Shown: one piece after another, positions 53,975 to 62,764 of the stretch | How positions within the stretch are numbered: position 1 is the first letter of the stretch | Layout of the letters: the number at the start of each line of letters is the position of its first letter | Assembly: GCF_028368855.1 (NCBI RefSeq) | Contig: NZ_JAQNCY010000013.1 | Coordinates: 1-64,000 of the forward strand | From: Leisingera sp. SS27 | GTDB lineage: Bacteria > Pseudomonadota > Alphaproteobacteria > Rhodobacterales > Rhodobacteraceae | Length of the DNA: 64,000 nucleotides | Reading direction: 5' to 3' | Program-made: the position numbers and the translations under genes | The notes under the pieces: model-generated | What the model was told of the DNA's origin: nothing | Databases searched by the model: none | What the model saw: the letters and a program-made list of their open reading frames with translations, nothing else

Positions 53975-54982
53975 ATGTCCGATGACAGCTTCGTTCAGAA
54001 AGGCGCCGCTGCCAATCTCGCCATTCCATTCGAAGGCGAGCCGCAGGATTTCTACTTTCTGCTGCTGCCCAAGGCCACCATGCTGCCCGTGGCCGCCGCT
54101 ATCGAACCCCTGCGCATTGCCAACCAGGTGACCGGCACCCGGCTTTACCGCTGGTACATCATGACAGAGGACGGCCAGCCTCTGCGCTGTTCCAATGGCA
54201 TGGTCGTGACCCCGGACACCCAACTGCAGCCGCTGCCCTCAGATTCGCTGGGATTCGTCTGTGCGGGTGTCGAGCCGCACGCCGCCGCCAGCGAGGTCAC
54301 CCTGAACTGGCTGCGCCGCGAAAGCCGTTTTGGCCGCTCCATCGGCGGCATCTGCACCGGCGCGTTTGCACTGGCCCAGGCCGGCCTGATCAAGAACCAC
54401 AAGTTCACCCTGCATTGGGAGAACCAGCCGGGCTTCCTGGAGAGCTACCCCAGCCTGGAGCCCTCCCCCAATATCTTTGAAATCTCCGGCCCGCTGATGA
54501 CATGCGGCGGCGGCAATGCCGCAACCGACATGATGCTGCACCTGATCGAGGAACGCCACGGCAAGCAACTGGCGATTATCGTCGCCGACATGTGCCTGCA
54601 TGTGCGTTCCGGCGGCCAGGCGGCACCGCAGAAATCGAATTACGCGGTGGCCATCGGCAGCCGCAACCAGCGCTTGCTGAACGCGCTGCAGCTGATGCAG
54701 GAATCGATTGAGGAACCGCTGTCGATCGGCGACCTCTGCGACCGGCTCGACATCTCCCGCCGGCAGCTGGAACGGCTGTTCTCGCGCTACCTGAACCAAA
54801 GCCCGATGCACGTCTACTTCGACATGCGCCTCAGCCACGCCTTTGCGCTGATGAACGAAACCTCGATGAGCGTCACCGAAATCGCACTGGCCTCCGGATT
54901 TAACTCGGCCACGCATTTCTCGCGCCAGTTCAAACGCAAGTTCGGCGCCTCGCCGCATTTCTTCCGCAAGGGCTGGAGCTGA
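53975..54982 (+). CDS. GlxA-family AraC-type transcriptional regulator
   Basis: The 335-residue protein has an N-terminal DJ-1/PfpI-like domain (about 15-190, FYFLLLPKATMLPVAAAIEPLR and GGICTGAFALAQAG with the nucleophile-elbow cysteine) and a C-terminal AraC helix-turn-helix (about 235-330: LSIGDLCDRLDISRRQLERLF, positions about 238-258, and FNSATHFSRQFKRKFGASP). Related GlxA-type regulators (GbdR, CdhR, and similar) control choline, glycine betaine, carnitine or similar nitrogen compounds. Here no target gene is adjacent, so the ligand is unknown. ATG 53975 is used, not an upstream GTG at 53954. Confidence 0.9.
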   Translation: MSDDSFVQKGAAANLAIPFEGEPQDFYFLLLPKATMLPVAAAIEPLRIANQVTGTRLYRWYIMTEDGQPLRCSNGMVVTPDTQLQPLPSDSLGFVCAGVEPHAAASEVTLNWLRRESRFGRSIGGICTGAFALAQAGLIKNHKFTLHWENQPGFLESYPSLEPSPNIFEISGPLMTCGGGNAATDMMLHLIEERHGKQLAIIVADMCLHVRSGGQAAPQKSNYAVAIGSRNQRLLNALQLMQESIEEPLSIGDLCDRLDISRRQLERLFSRYLNQSPMHVYFDMRLSHAFALMNETSMSVTEIALASGFNSATHFSRQFKRKFGASPHFFRKGWS

Positions 54983-55020
54983 CACCCAGCAGCCTGTCTG
55001 ACCGGTGCTCTCTTCACAAA

Positions 55021-55033
55021 TACCAAATTGGTA
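55021..55033. promoter_or_regulatory. TACCAA palindrome upstream of sqrR
   Basis: TACCAA-A-TTGGTA is a perfect 13-bp palindrome in the 192-bp gap before the ArsR-type repressor. It could be an operator for that protein or for another regulator. It does not match the ATTC-N8-GAAT pattern I associate with SqrR. Confidence 0.45.
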
Positions 55034-55174
55034 ACTTTTCTTTTGGCCGTTCCGGGAAGTTCTGCTAAGCGCTTTTGGGTATTCTGTTGATAGTACGCAC
55101 GGACCGCATGAGTTCGCGGTCTGCGCGAGTTTTTAAAAGGAGTAAGGCGCCCCGGTGCCACCTGGAGACGCAAA

Positions 55175-55513
55175 ATGCCACTACCCGAGTTTTCAGCTGA
55201 CATGGATCCGGAACAAAAGGAGCAGATGGTCGCAAACGCAACCAGGGCTTCCAGTTTCCTTAAGGCGATCAGCCACCAGGGGCGGCTGATGATCCTGTGC
55301 CATTTGGTCTCTGGCGAAAAATCCGTGACAGAACTGGAACAATTGCTGTCAGCCCGCCAGGCTGCCGTCTCTCAGCAACTGTCCCGCTTGCGCCTGGAGG
55401 GGCTGGTTGTTCCGCGCCGCGACGGCAAGGCAATCTACTACCGCCTGGCGGATGACAAACCCCGCCGCATTCTCGAAGTGGTCTACGATATTTTCTGCAA
55501 CGACGGCGATTGA
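55175..55513 (+). CDS. sqrR: SqrR/BigR-type persulfide-sensing ArsR repressor
   Basis: The 112-residue winged-helix repressor has the family sequence LMILCHLVSGEKSV and SARQAAVSQQLSRLRLEGLV, with redox cysteines at C42 and C108. In R. capsulatus SqrR and Xylella BigR the equivalent cysteines form a sulfide-induced polysulfide bridge that releases DNA. It therefore likely senses persulfide and controls sulfur detoxification. A sulfur dioxygenase/YeeE cluster lies at 28258-30443, with a dyad in its promoter. The start ATG has GGAG about 9 bases upstream. A phoX gene follows after 81 bases. Confidence 0.92.
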   Translation: MPLPEFSADMDPEQKEQMVANATRASSFLKAISHQGRLMILCHLVSGEKSVTELEQLLSARQAAVSQQLSRLRLEGLVVPRRDGKAIYYRLADDKPRRILEVVYDIFCNDGD

Positions 55514-55594
55514 CGCCAACGGGCTGCTCAATAATCTGCGTTGCGGAAATACCGCGCAAGACGCCCTGCGCGGCACGCCAACCGGAGTGCAGCC

Positions 55595-57625
55595 ATGAAC
55601 CGCAGGCAGATTATCAATAATCCTCTGACCGGTAACAAGGCGGAAGCCTTCGAAGCCGCTGACGACTGCCCCGCCAACCCGCAGCCCGGCCGCACCATCG
55701 GAGATGTGATCGCCGCCCGCTATGGCCGCCGCACAGTTTTGAAGGGGATGCTAGGCACCTCTGCCGCTGCTGCCCTCTTCGGCTCTGCCGCCCTCACCGG
55801 GCCGCAGCAAGCTGCGGCGGCCTCCAGCGTTCAAAGCCGTTTCAAATTCGACGAACCCGCCTGGGGCAACGACGAAACCCACCATGTCGCAGCGGGTTAT
55901 GACGCCGATATCCTGCTGCGCTGGGGTGATCCCATCACCGCAGATGCGCCCGAGTTTGACGTGAGGAACCAGAGCGCAGCAGCCCAGCTGCAGCAGTTCG
56001 GTTACAACAACGACTATGTGGGTTACCTCCCCCTGAACACTGATGGCACCCGCGGGCTCATGTGCGTCAACCATGAATACACAAACGAAGAAATGATGTT
56101 CCCCGGCCTTGGCCGCCAGGACAAGGCTGACTTCAGTGGAATGACACGGGAACTGGTGGATATCGAAATGGCTGCCCACGGCGGCTCAGTGGTTGAGGTT
56201 GCCCGGAATCCGAACGGCAAATGGGCCGTGATGGGGGACAGCAAGCTGAACCGCCGCATCTCGCCGCTGAACACGGTCATGGCCATTGACGGCCCCGCAG
56301 CCGGCCACCCCCGGATGCAAACCAGCGCGGATCCAACGGGGCGAGAGGTCATGGGCACCCTGAACAATTGCGCCGGCGGCATGACCCCCTGGGGCACCTG
56401 GCTGATGGCAGAGGAGAACTTTCACGGCTATTTCTGGACCGGTCAACTCGACGCCGGAGGCGAGCCCGATCTTTCAGGCCAGCCGGAAGCCGCACAGATG
56501 GCCCGCTATAACGTGCCCGCCATGTGGTACGCTTGGGGCAAATACCACAACCGTTTCAACATCGATAAAGAACCCAATGAAGTGAACCGCTTCGGCTGGG
56601 TAGTCGAGGTTGATCCGCTGAATCCGAACTCAGTACCGGTGAAGCACACCGCGCTTGGCCGGTTTGCACATGAGGGCGCGGAAACCACCCTATCGGCAGA
56701 CGGCCGCCTGGTGATCTACATGGGCGACGATGCCCGGTTTGAATACCTTTATAAATACGTTTCCAATCGAACGGTTTCGCAGGACCGCACCGTCAACACC
56801 CGGCTGCTCTCCGACGGCATGCTCTATGCGGCCCGGTTTGACCCGGACGGCACCCTGCACTGGCTGCCGCTGGTGCACGGCCACGGCCCGCTGACGGCCG
56901 AAAACGGGTTTTCCAGTCAGGCAGATGTGCTGATTGATGCGCGTCTGGCCGCGGATGCACTGGGCGCGACACCGATGGACCGCCCCGAAGACGTCTCCCC
57001 CCGCGGCGACGGCACCGCCTTTGTCATGCTCACCAACAACTCCAGACGCAAGCCCGGCCAGACCGACGCCGCCAACCCGCGGCCCGGCTCTGACTTCGGC
57101 CATATCATCGAAATCAAGGAGGAGGGCAGCGACCACGCCGCCACCCGCGGCAGCTGGTCCATCCTGGTGCAATGCGGAGACCCCGCCATTGCGGAAGTCG
57201 GCGCACAGTGGAACCCGGAAACCTCGGACAACGGCTGGTTCGGCTCGCCCGACAATTGCGCCATCGACGCCCAAGGCCGCCTGTGGGTCGCCACCGACCA
57301 GGGCCGCAAGTGGAACAAGACAGGCAAATCCGACGGGCTTTACGGTTTGGAAACCGAAGGCGGATTGCGCGGCCACTCCAAGCTGTTCTTCCGCTGTCCG
57401 GTCGGCGCGGAGCTTTGCGGCCCCTGCTTCACCCCGGACAATGAAACCCTGTTCCTGGCAGTGCAGCACCCCGGCACCGACGGCACCAAAAACCTGAAAG
57501 GCTTCGAACGCGAATCCACTTTCGAGGACCCGGCTACCCGCTGGCCGGATTTCGATCCCGCCATGCCGCCGCGGCCATCGGTTGTGGTGGTGACCAAAAC
57601 AGGCGGCGGCAAGATCGCGGTCTGA
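55595..57625 (+). CDS. phoX: PhoX-family alkaline phosphatase (Tat-exported)
   Basis: The 676-residue protein of the PhoX/DUF839 family has a Tat signal (GRRTVLKGML, about residues 46-55, then hydrophobic AAAALFGSAAL). Metal-site regions include CVNHEYTNEEMMFPG near 140, EENFHGYFWTG near 285, and GDDARFEYLYK near 370. In roseobacters PhoX hydrolyses phosphoesters under phosphate limitation using calcium and iron. No Pho box was found just upstream, and it lies 81 bases after sqrR, so it may share that transcript. Start ATG 55595 is preferred to a longer frame to 55541. Confidence 0.88.
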   Translation: MNRRQIINNPLTGNKAEAFEAADDCPANPQPGRTIGDVIAARYGRRTVLKGMLGTSAAAALFGSAALTGPQQAAAASSVQSRFKFDEPAWGNDETHHVAAGYDADILLRWGDPITADAPEFDVRNQSAAAQLQQFGYNNDYVGYLPLNTDGTRGLMCVNHEYTNEEMMFPGLGRQDKADFSGMTRELVDIEMAAHGGSVVEVARNPNGKWAVMGDSKLNRRISPLNTVMAIDGPAAGHPRMQTSADPTGREVMGTLNNCAGGMTPWGTWLMAEENFHGYFWTGQLDAGGEPDLSGQPEAAQMARYNVPAMWYAWGKYHNRFNIDKEPNEVNRFGWVVEVDPLNPNSVPVKHTALGRFAHEGAETTLSADGRLVIYMGDDARFEYLYKYVSNRTVSQDRTVNTRLLSDGMLYAARFDPDGTLHWLPLVHGHGPLTAENGFSSQADVLIDARLAADALGATPMDRPEDVSPRGDGTAFVMLTNNSRRKPGQTDAANPRPGSDFGHIIEIKEEGSDHAATRGSWSILVQCGDPAIAEVGAQWNPETSDNGWFGSPDNCAIDAQGRLWVATDQGRKWNKTGKSDGLYGLETEGGLRGHSKLFFRCPVGAELCGPCFTPDNETLFLAVQHPGTDGTKNLKGFERESTFEDPATRWPDFDPAMPPRPSVVVVTKTGGGKIAV

Positions 57626-57709
57626 CCCGCAGCTTCGCTGCGCACACAATTGTGAGCGCCCGGGCCGCTGCAACACTCATATGGTTGCACTGACATTCTG
57701 GAGAGACCC

Positions 57710-58180
57710 ATGTATTTCAAACGCCTGACCGCCGCTTTGATCCTCACCGCCGCAACCGCCTCAGCAGGCAGCATTGCCCCGCGCGACGGCTGGGCCGTGC
57801 ATGAAACCGCCAAACCCTTCGATCATCTGGTTGCGGACATCAAAGCTGCCGCCAAGGAACAGGGTCTGGGCGTCGTCACTCAGGCAGGCCCCACCGGCGC
57901 TGCCGCCGCCCGCGGCATCACCATCCCAGGCAACCGCGTGATCGGCCTTTTCAACAACGACTTCGCAGTCAAGATCCTCGCCCTCTCCACTGCCGCGATG
58001 ATCGAGGCCCCGGTGCGCATGTATGTGACAGAGGAAGCGGACGGCACCGCCACACTGTCCTACAAGCTGCCCTCGCACGTTTTCGCTCCTTACTCGGATG
58101 AGGGCGGCGCAGAGCTGTCTGGCCTGGCCGGCCAGCTCGACCAGCGTTTTGCCCTGATCGCTGAAAAGGCACAAAGGTAA
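57710..58180 (+). CDS. DUF302-domain periplasmic protein
   Basis: The 156-residue protein has a signal peptide (about 1-20, ATASA) and a DUF302 domain (FDHLVADIKAAAKEQGLGVV, RVIGLFNNDFAVKILALS, and LPSHVFAPYSDEGG). No enzyme function is established for the domain. It lies 84 bases after phoX in the same direction. A gene-sized gap with a small hairpin (CTCACACTGGCGTGAG, near 58240) separates it from the TPP enzyme. Confidence 0.9.
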   Translation: MYFKRLTAALILTAATASAGSIAPRDGWAVHETAKPFDHLVADIKAAAKEQGLGVVTQAGPTGAAAARGITIPGNRVIGLFNNDFAVKILALSTAAMIEAPVRMYVTEEADGTATLSYKLPSHVFAPYSDEGGAELSGLAGQLDQRFALIAEKAQR

Positions 58181-58320
58181 CCGGGGTTTCCTTCTTGTCA
58201 TAAATGCTCCCCCATTTGCGCCAAAATCCGCCGCAGCATTTCTCACACTGGCGTGAGAGGGCTTGCGCGCGGGCGCAGCCTTGGCAATCTGGCGCCAAAT
58301 CAACGGATTGGACGGACAAG

Positions 58321-59934
58321 ATGACAGAACCCTCACGCGCAGCCGATGTTCTGGCCCGGCGGCTCTATGAGGCAGGCTGCCGCCATGCCTTCGGAATGCC
58401 CGGCGGCGAGGTGCTGACGCTGGTGGATGCGCTGACACGCGCAGGCATCGCGTTTCACCTGGCCAAACATGAAAACTGCGCGGGCTTCATGGGCGAAGGC
58501 ATGCATCACGCGGACGGCGCGCCGGTCATCCTGGTTGCCACCCTCGGCCCCGGCGCGCTGAATGGCATCAACGTGGTCGCGAACGCCCATCAGGACCGGG
58601 TGCCTATGCTGGTGCTGACCGGCTGCGTCGATGCGGCTGAGGAGCAAAGCTACACGCATCAGGTGCTCGACCACCGCGCGGTCTTCACGCCCATTACCAA
58701 GGCCACCTTCCGGCTGGACCCGGATTCCGCGGACCTGATCGCAGACAAGGCAGTTGCCATCGCAACTGAGCCGCGCAACGGGCCGGTGCATATTGACGTG
58801 CCAATCTCGGTGGCAGACACGCCGGCCAAAGACCGCGGCATCCGCCGCGCGCCTGCAAGTGCCAGCGCGCCAAGCGGAGAAGCACTGGCGCAGGCGCGTT
58901 CCTGGCTGGCGGCAGCCGAGCATCCGGTAGCGGTGATCGGCCTCGACGCGCTGCAAGAGAATGCAGGCCACGCAATCCGCGCCTTTGCCGAAAAACACCA
59001 GATCCCATTCGTCACCACCTACAAGGCCAAGGGCATCCTTCCAGAAGACCACCCCCTCTGTCTGGGCGGCGCAGGCCTGTCGCCGCTGGCCGACAAGCAT
59101 CTGCTGCCGCTGGTGCGCGAGGCCGACCTCGTGCTCTCCATCGGCTATGACCCGATCGAGATGCGCCCCGGATGGCGCAATGCCTGGAACGTGGAAACCC
59201 AGAACGTCATCGACATCGCGCCAGAGGCCAACACCCATTACATGCATCAGGCAGGCCTCAACTTCCTGACCGCCATCATCCCTACGCTGGAAGCCCTCTC
59301 CGAAGGCTCCGCCCCTCGCGAAACCTGGGCAAATGGCCGCCCGGCTGCGGTCAAGTCCACGCTGGCAGCGGCCTTCCCGCTTGACGAGAAATGGGGCCCT
59401 GCCGGCGTCATCGCTGAATGCCGCGCCACGCTGCCGCCGGAAACCCTCGCCACTGCCGACAGCGGGGCCCACCGTATTCTGCTCAGCCAGATGTGGGAGT
59501 GTTCCGAACCGCGCGGGCTGATCCAGTCGTCCGGCCTCTGCACCATGGGCTGCGCCGTTCCTATGGCAATCGGGCGCAAGCTGGCGCAGCCGGACCGGCC
59601 CGTGGTCAGCTTCTCGGGTGATGCCGGCTTCCTGATGGTGGCGGGCGAGCTCGCCACCGCAGCGGAACTGGGCGTGGCCCCCATCTTTGTGGTCTTCGCC
59701 GATGCCAGCCTTGCCCTGATTGAGCTGAAACAGCGCCAGCGCCAGCTTGCCAACGGCGGTGTGGACTTCGCCGAGCATGATTTTGCCGCGATGGGCCGGG
59801 CCTTTGGCGGCAACGGCGTGACAGTCACCAGCCGCGCTGACTTGCGAACCGCCCTGCAAGACGCCATGAAAGCAGAAAAATTCACCGTCATCTCGGCAGT
59901 GATCGACCGCGGAGGCTACGATGGCCGGATCTGA
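58321..59934 (+). CDS. Thiamine pyrophosphate enzyme (acetolactate synthase-like)
   Basis: The 537-residue protein has the three-domain layout of TPP-dependent 2-ketoacid enzymes. The N-terminal Glu51 (AKHENCAG) would activate the thiamine cofactor; PNGPVHIDVP-like RNGPVHIDVPIS ends the first domain near 163; and the C-terminal GDAGFLMVAGELATA near 440 has the GDG-type cofactor motif (GDA). It resembles the ilvB/acetolactate synthase and oxalyl-CoA decarboxylase superfamily, without a clear subfamily. Its last 14 bases overlap the CaiB/BaiF CoA transferase. In oxalate metabolism oxc (TPP) and frc (CoA transferase) pair similarly, but neither protein shows decisive Oxc or Frc features, so substrate is open. 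Confidence 0.85.
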   Translation: MTEPSRAADVLARRLYEAGCRHAFGMPGGEVLTLVDALTRAGIAFHLAKHENCAGFMGEGMHHADGAPVILVATLGPGALNGINVVANAHQDRVPMLVLTGCVDAAEEQSYTHQVLDHRAVFTPITKATFRLDPDSADLIADKAVAIATEPRNGPVHIDVPISVADTPAKDRGIRRAPASASAPSGEALAQARSWLAAAEHPVAVIGLDALQENAGHAIRAFAEKHQIPFVTTYKAKGILPEDHPLCLGGAGLSPLADKHLLPLVREADLVLSIGYDPIEMRPGWRNAWNVETQNVIDIAPEANTHYMHQAGLNFLTAIIPTLEALSEGSAPRETWANGRPAAVKSTLAAAFPLDEKWGPAGVIAECRATLPPETLATADSGAHRILLSQMWECSEPRGLIQSSGLCTMGCAVPMAIGRKLAQPDRPVVSFSGDAGFLMVAGELATAAELGVAPIFVVFADASLALIELKQRQRQLANGGVDFAEHDFAAMGRAFGGNGVTVTSRADLRTALQDAMKAEKFTVISAVIDRGGYDGRI

Positions 59935-61120
59935 ACTTCTCCCCCACGGCGCGCTGAAGGGGGTCAAGGTGCTCGACCTCTCCCGCATTCTGGCAGGCCC
60001 GACCTGCACCCAGCTTCTGGGCGATCTTGGCGCAACAGTGATCAAGGTGGAAAACCCCAAGACTGGCGGCGACGACACCCGCCAGTGGGGACCGCCCTAT
60101 GTCGTGGATGATGACGGGCAGCAATCCGATCTCTCCGCCTATTTTATGTCCGCCAACCGCAACAAACGCTCCGTTGCCATTGATATTGCAACAGAAGAAG
60201 GCCAGCAGGCCATCCGCCGCTTGGCGGCAGAGGCCGACATCCTGATCGAGAATTTCAAACCCGGCGGGCTGGCGAAATACGGGCTGGACTACGCCAGCCT
60301 CAAGGACGACCTCCCCGGCCTGATCTACTGCTCCATTTCGGGATACGGCCAGACCGGCCCCAACAGCCACAAGCCCGGCTATGACATCATGGCGCAGGGC
60401 TTCGGCGGCATCATGTCGCTGACCGGCGAACCTGAGGGCCAGCCGATGAAGGCCGGTGTCGGTATCGCCGATGTGATGTGCGGCATGTATGCCTGCATCG
60501 GCATCCTTTCGGCCCTTCACCACCGCGAAAAAACCGGCGAGGGCCAGCAGATCGACCTGGCACTGGTCGACGCCCAGATCGCCTGGCTGATCAACGAGGG
60601 CGTCGCCTATCTGAACACTGGCCAGCCCCCCAAACGCCGCGGCAACGAACATCCCAGCATTATGCCCTACGGGGTTTACGAAACCTCCGGCGGCCATGTG
60701 ATCCTGGCCGTGGGCAACGACAGCCAGTTCCGCCGCTTCATGGAATTCCTGAAGCTCGAGGGCCTGGCAGAGGATCCGCGCTTCGCCACAAACCCGGCCC
60801 GCCTGCAAAACCGCGATGCCCTGAACAGCGTGCTGATTCCCGCGGTGCAGCGGTACACCACGGATGAAGTTCTGGACGCCATGGAAACCCGCAAGGTCCC
60901 GGCCGGCCCGGTGCAGACACTGGACACCCTTTTTGCTACCGGTCAGGTTGCAGCACGGAACATGGCAATCGGCATGGAGACCGGAGCAGGCCCGGTAAAG
61001 CTGCTGGGCAACCCTCTGAACTTCTCTCGCACGCCAGTCACTTACCGCCACGCGCCGCCCCAATGCGGTGAAGGCACTGAGGAGATTCTGGGCTCGGATG
61101 CCCCCTTCGGAGCAGCCTGA
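59921..61120 (+). CDS. CaiB/BaiF-family CoA transferase
   Basis: The 399-residue class III CoA transferase moves CoA between carboxylic acids. It shows GVKVLDLSRILAGPTCTQLLG, the active-site Asp in GVGIADVMCGMYA (about residue 183), and KPGYDIMAQGFGG. The start ATG 59921 overlaps the TPP enzyme end by 14 bases, a sign of translational coupling. Candidate partners include carboxylic acids processed by the TPP enzyme. A strong terminator follows. Confidence 0.92.
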   Translation: MAGSELLPHGALKGVKVLDLSRILAGPTCTQLLGDLGATVIKVENPKTGGDDTRQWGPPYVVDDDGQQSDLSAYFMSANRNKRSVAIDIATEEGQQAIRRLAAEADILIENFKPGGLAKYGLDYASLKDDLPGLIYCSISGYGQTGPNSHKPGYDIMAQGFGGIMSLTGEPEGQPMKAGVGIADVMCGMYACIGILSALHHREKTGEGQQIDLALVDAQIAWLINEGVAYLNTGQPPKRRGNEHPSIMPYGVYETSGGHVILAVGNDSQFRRFMEFLKLEGLAEDPRFATNPARLQNRDALNSVLIPAVQRYTTDEVLDAMETRKVPAGPVQTLDTLFATGQVAARNMAIGMETGAGPVKLLGNPLNFSRTPVTYRHAPPQCGEGTEEILGSDAPFGAA

Positions 61121-61167
61121 CCCGCCAATCCCGCGGCAGCATTCCGCCAAGTGTTACAGATTCCGGC

Positions 61168-61202
61168 AAAACACCGCCAAACCGGCGGTGTTTTTTCTGT
61201 TT
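61168..61202 (+). terminator. Terminator after the CoA transferase
   Basis: AAAACACCGCC (61168-61178) pairs with GGCGGTGTTTT (61184-61194), an 11-bp perfect stem with a 5-nt loop, continuing into TTCTGTTTT. It ends the TPP/CoA transferase operon. Confidence 0.9.
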
Positions 61203-61377
61203 TCAGTCCAGGTCTCTTGCAGAATTTTCCCGGAAAATCCTACACATCCGGCGAATTTCAAGGCCGAGTGCACACAGCCCATCACCAAACCGCGAGCGGG
61301 GTTCGCCCGGACCGTTGCGATGATCTACTCTCCATCGGGACAGGAACCCGCGCTTCATTTGACAAAGATTGGACCCC

Positions 61378-62739
61378 ATGATGCTTGATATTTTCGGCCA
61401 GGAGAGCAGCCTGACTGACACCACCGCACTGCAGGACTGGAATGCAGTGCAGCTGGGGGTTCTGGCTCATGCCGCCGCAACCGCAGATCATCTTGGCGCG
61501 GTGCTCAAGGCGTCACCGGAGTTTGCCCTGGCACATGCCATCAAGGGATTGTCGCTGCTGATGCTTGGGCGCAGCGAACTGCTGCCTGCCGCGCGCGCGG
61601 CGTTGCAGGACGCCAAGGCGGTCTACGAGGCCGCCCTGCCCCGCGAACGGAAATATGTCGACGCGCTGGAAAACTGGCTTGCCGGTCATCCCAGCCTGGC
61701 CATCCAGCGGATGGAAGAAGTGCTGGACATCTTTCCGCAGGACACGCTGGCCATGAAACTCAGCCATGGCATCCGTTTCATCATGGGTGATCCCGCAGGC
61801 ATGCGCGCCTCGATCGAACGGGTGCTGCCGAGCTATTGCCCGGATCATGCTGGCCGCGGCTACCTCCTGGGCTGCCACTCCTTTGCGCTGGAGGAAACCG
61901 GCGAATACGAGCGCGCCGCCAATGCAGGCCGTCAGGCGCTGTGGATGGCGCCGGACGATGCATGGGGCCTGCATGCCGTCGCCCATGTCCACGATATGAC
62001 CGGCAACGCAGCGGCCGGGCTGGAATGGCTGCATGGCCGCGAGGAGGCTTGGGCGCATTGCAACAACTTCCGCTACCACGTCTGGTGGCACAAGGCGCTG
62101 ATGCATCTGGACCTTGGCCAGATGGATGAGGCCATCGCGCTCTATGACACAGAGGTCCGCAAGGACAAGACCGATGACTACCGCGACATCTCCAACGCAA
62201 CCTCGCTTTTGATGCGGCTGGAGCTTGAAGGCGTCAGTGTCGGTGCCCGCTGGGAGGAGCTGGCGAATCTCTGCGCCAGCCGGACTGAGGACGGCAGCCT
62301 GATTTTTGCCGATCTGCACTACCTCCTGGCTCTGACCGGCCACCGCAAGGAAGACGCGCACAAGCTGGTTCAGCGGATTCACGCCGATGCCAGCGCCGGC
62401 GGCAGCGAAGCGAAAGAGCGGATGGCGGCCCCCGGATGCGCCGCCGCAGACGGGCTGGAAGCCTTCGGAGACGGTAATTACAAGGCTGCTTTCGCGCATT
62501 TGTCCACAGCCCGCGCCACGCTGCAGCTGGCCGGCGGCAGCCACGCGCAACGCGATGTTTTCGAACGGATAACCATCGACGCGGGCCTGCGCGCAGGACG
62601 TCTTGACGAAGCCGAAGCAATCCTTGATGACCGCCGCGTCAAGCGCGGCGGCACCGAGGACAATTACGCCCTGGCCCGGCGCGCTCTGATCGCCCAGGGC
62701 CGGAACTCTCCCGACGCCGCAAGCGTTCCCGCCGAATAA
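61378..62739 (+). CDS. TTC38-like tetratricopeptide-repeat protein
   Basis: The 453-residue protein resembles eukaryotic tetratricopeptide repeat protein 38 and its bacterial relatives. Visible motifs include EEVLDIFPQDTLAMKLSHG, GYLLGCHSFALEETGEYERA, HAVAHVHDMTGNAAAGLEWL and YHVWWHKALMHLDLGQMDEAI, with two or three TPR-like helical hairpins. The function is not known. There are two adjacent ATG codons at 61378 and 61381; an upstream TTG at 61369 is not supported. It lies between a CoA transferase terminator and opgC. Confidence 0.88.
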   Translation: MMLDIFGQESSLTDTTALQDWNAVQLGVLAHAAATADHLGAVLKASPEFALAHAIKGLSLLMLGRSELLPAARAALQDAKAVYEAALPRERKYVDALENWLAGHPSLAIQRMEEVLDIFPQDTLAMKLSHGIRFIMGDPAGMRASIERVLPSYCPDHAGRGYLLGCHSFALEETGEYERAANAGRQALWMAPDDAWGLHAVAHVHDMTGNAAAGLEWLHGREEAWAHCNNFRYHVWWHKALMHLDLGQMDEAIALYDTEVRKDKTDDYRDISNATSLLMRLELEGVSVGARWEELANLCASRTEDGSLIFADLHYLLALTGHRKEDAHKLVQRIHADASAGGSEAKERMAAPGCAAADGLEAFGDGNYKAAFAHLSTARATLQLAGGSHAQRDVFERITIDAGLRAGRLDEAEAILDDRRVKRGGTEDNYALARRALIAQGRNSPDAASVPAE

Positions 62740-62764
62740 GACCCTTCAAGGACCAAAACGACCA

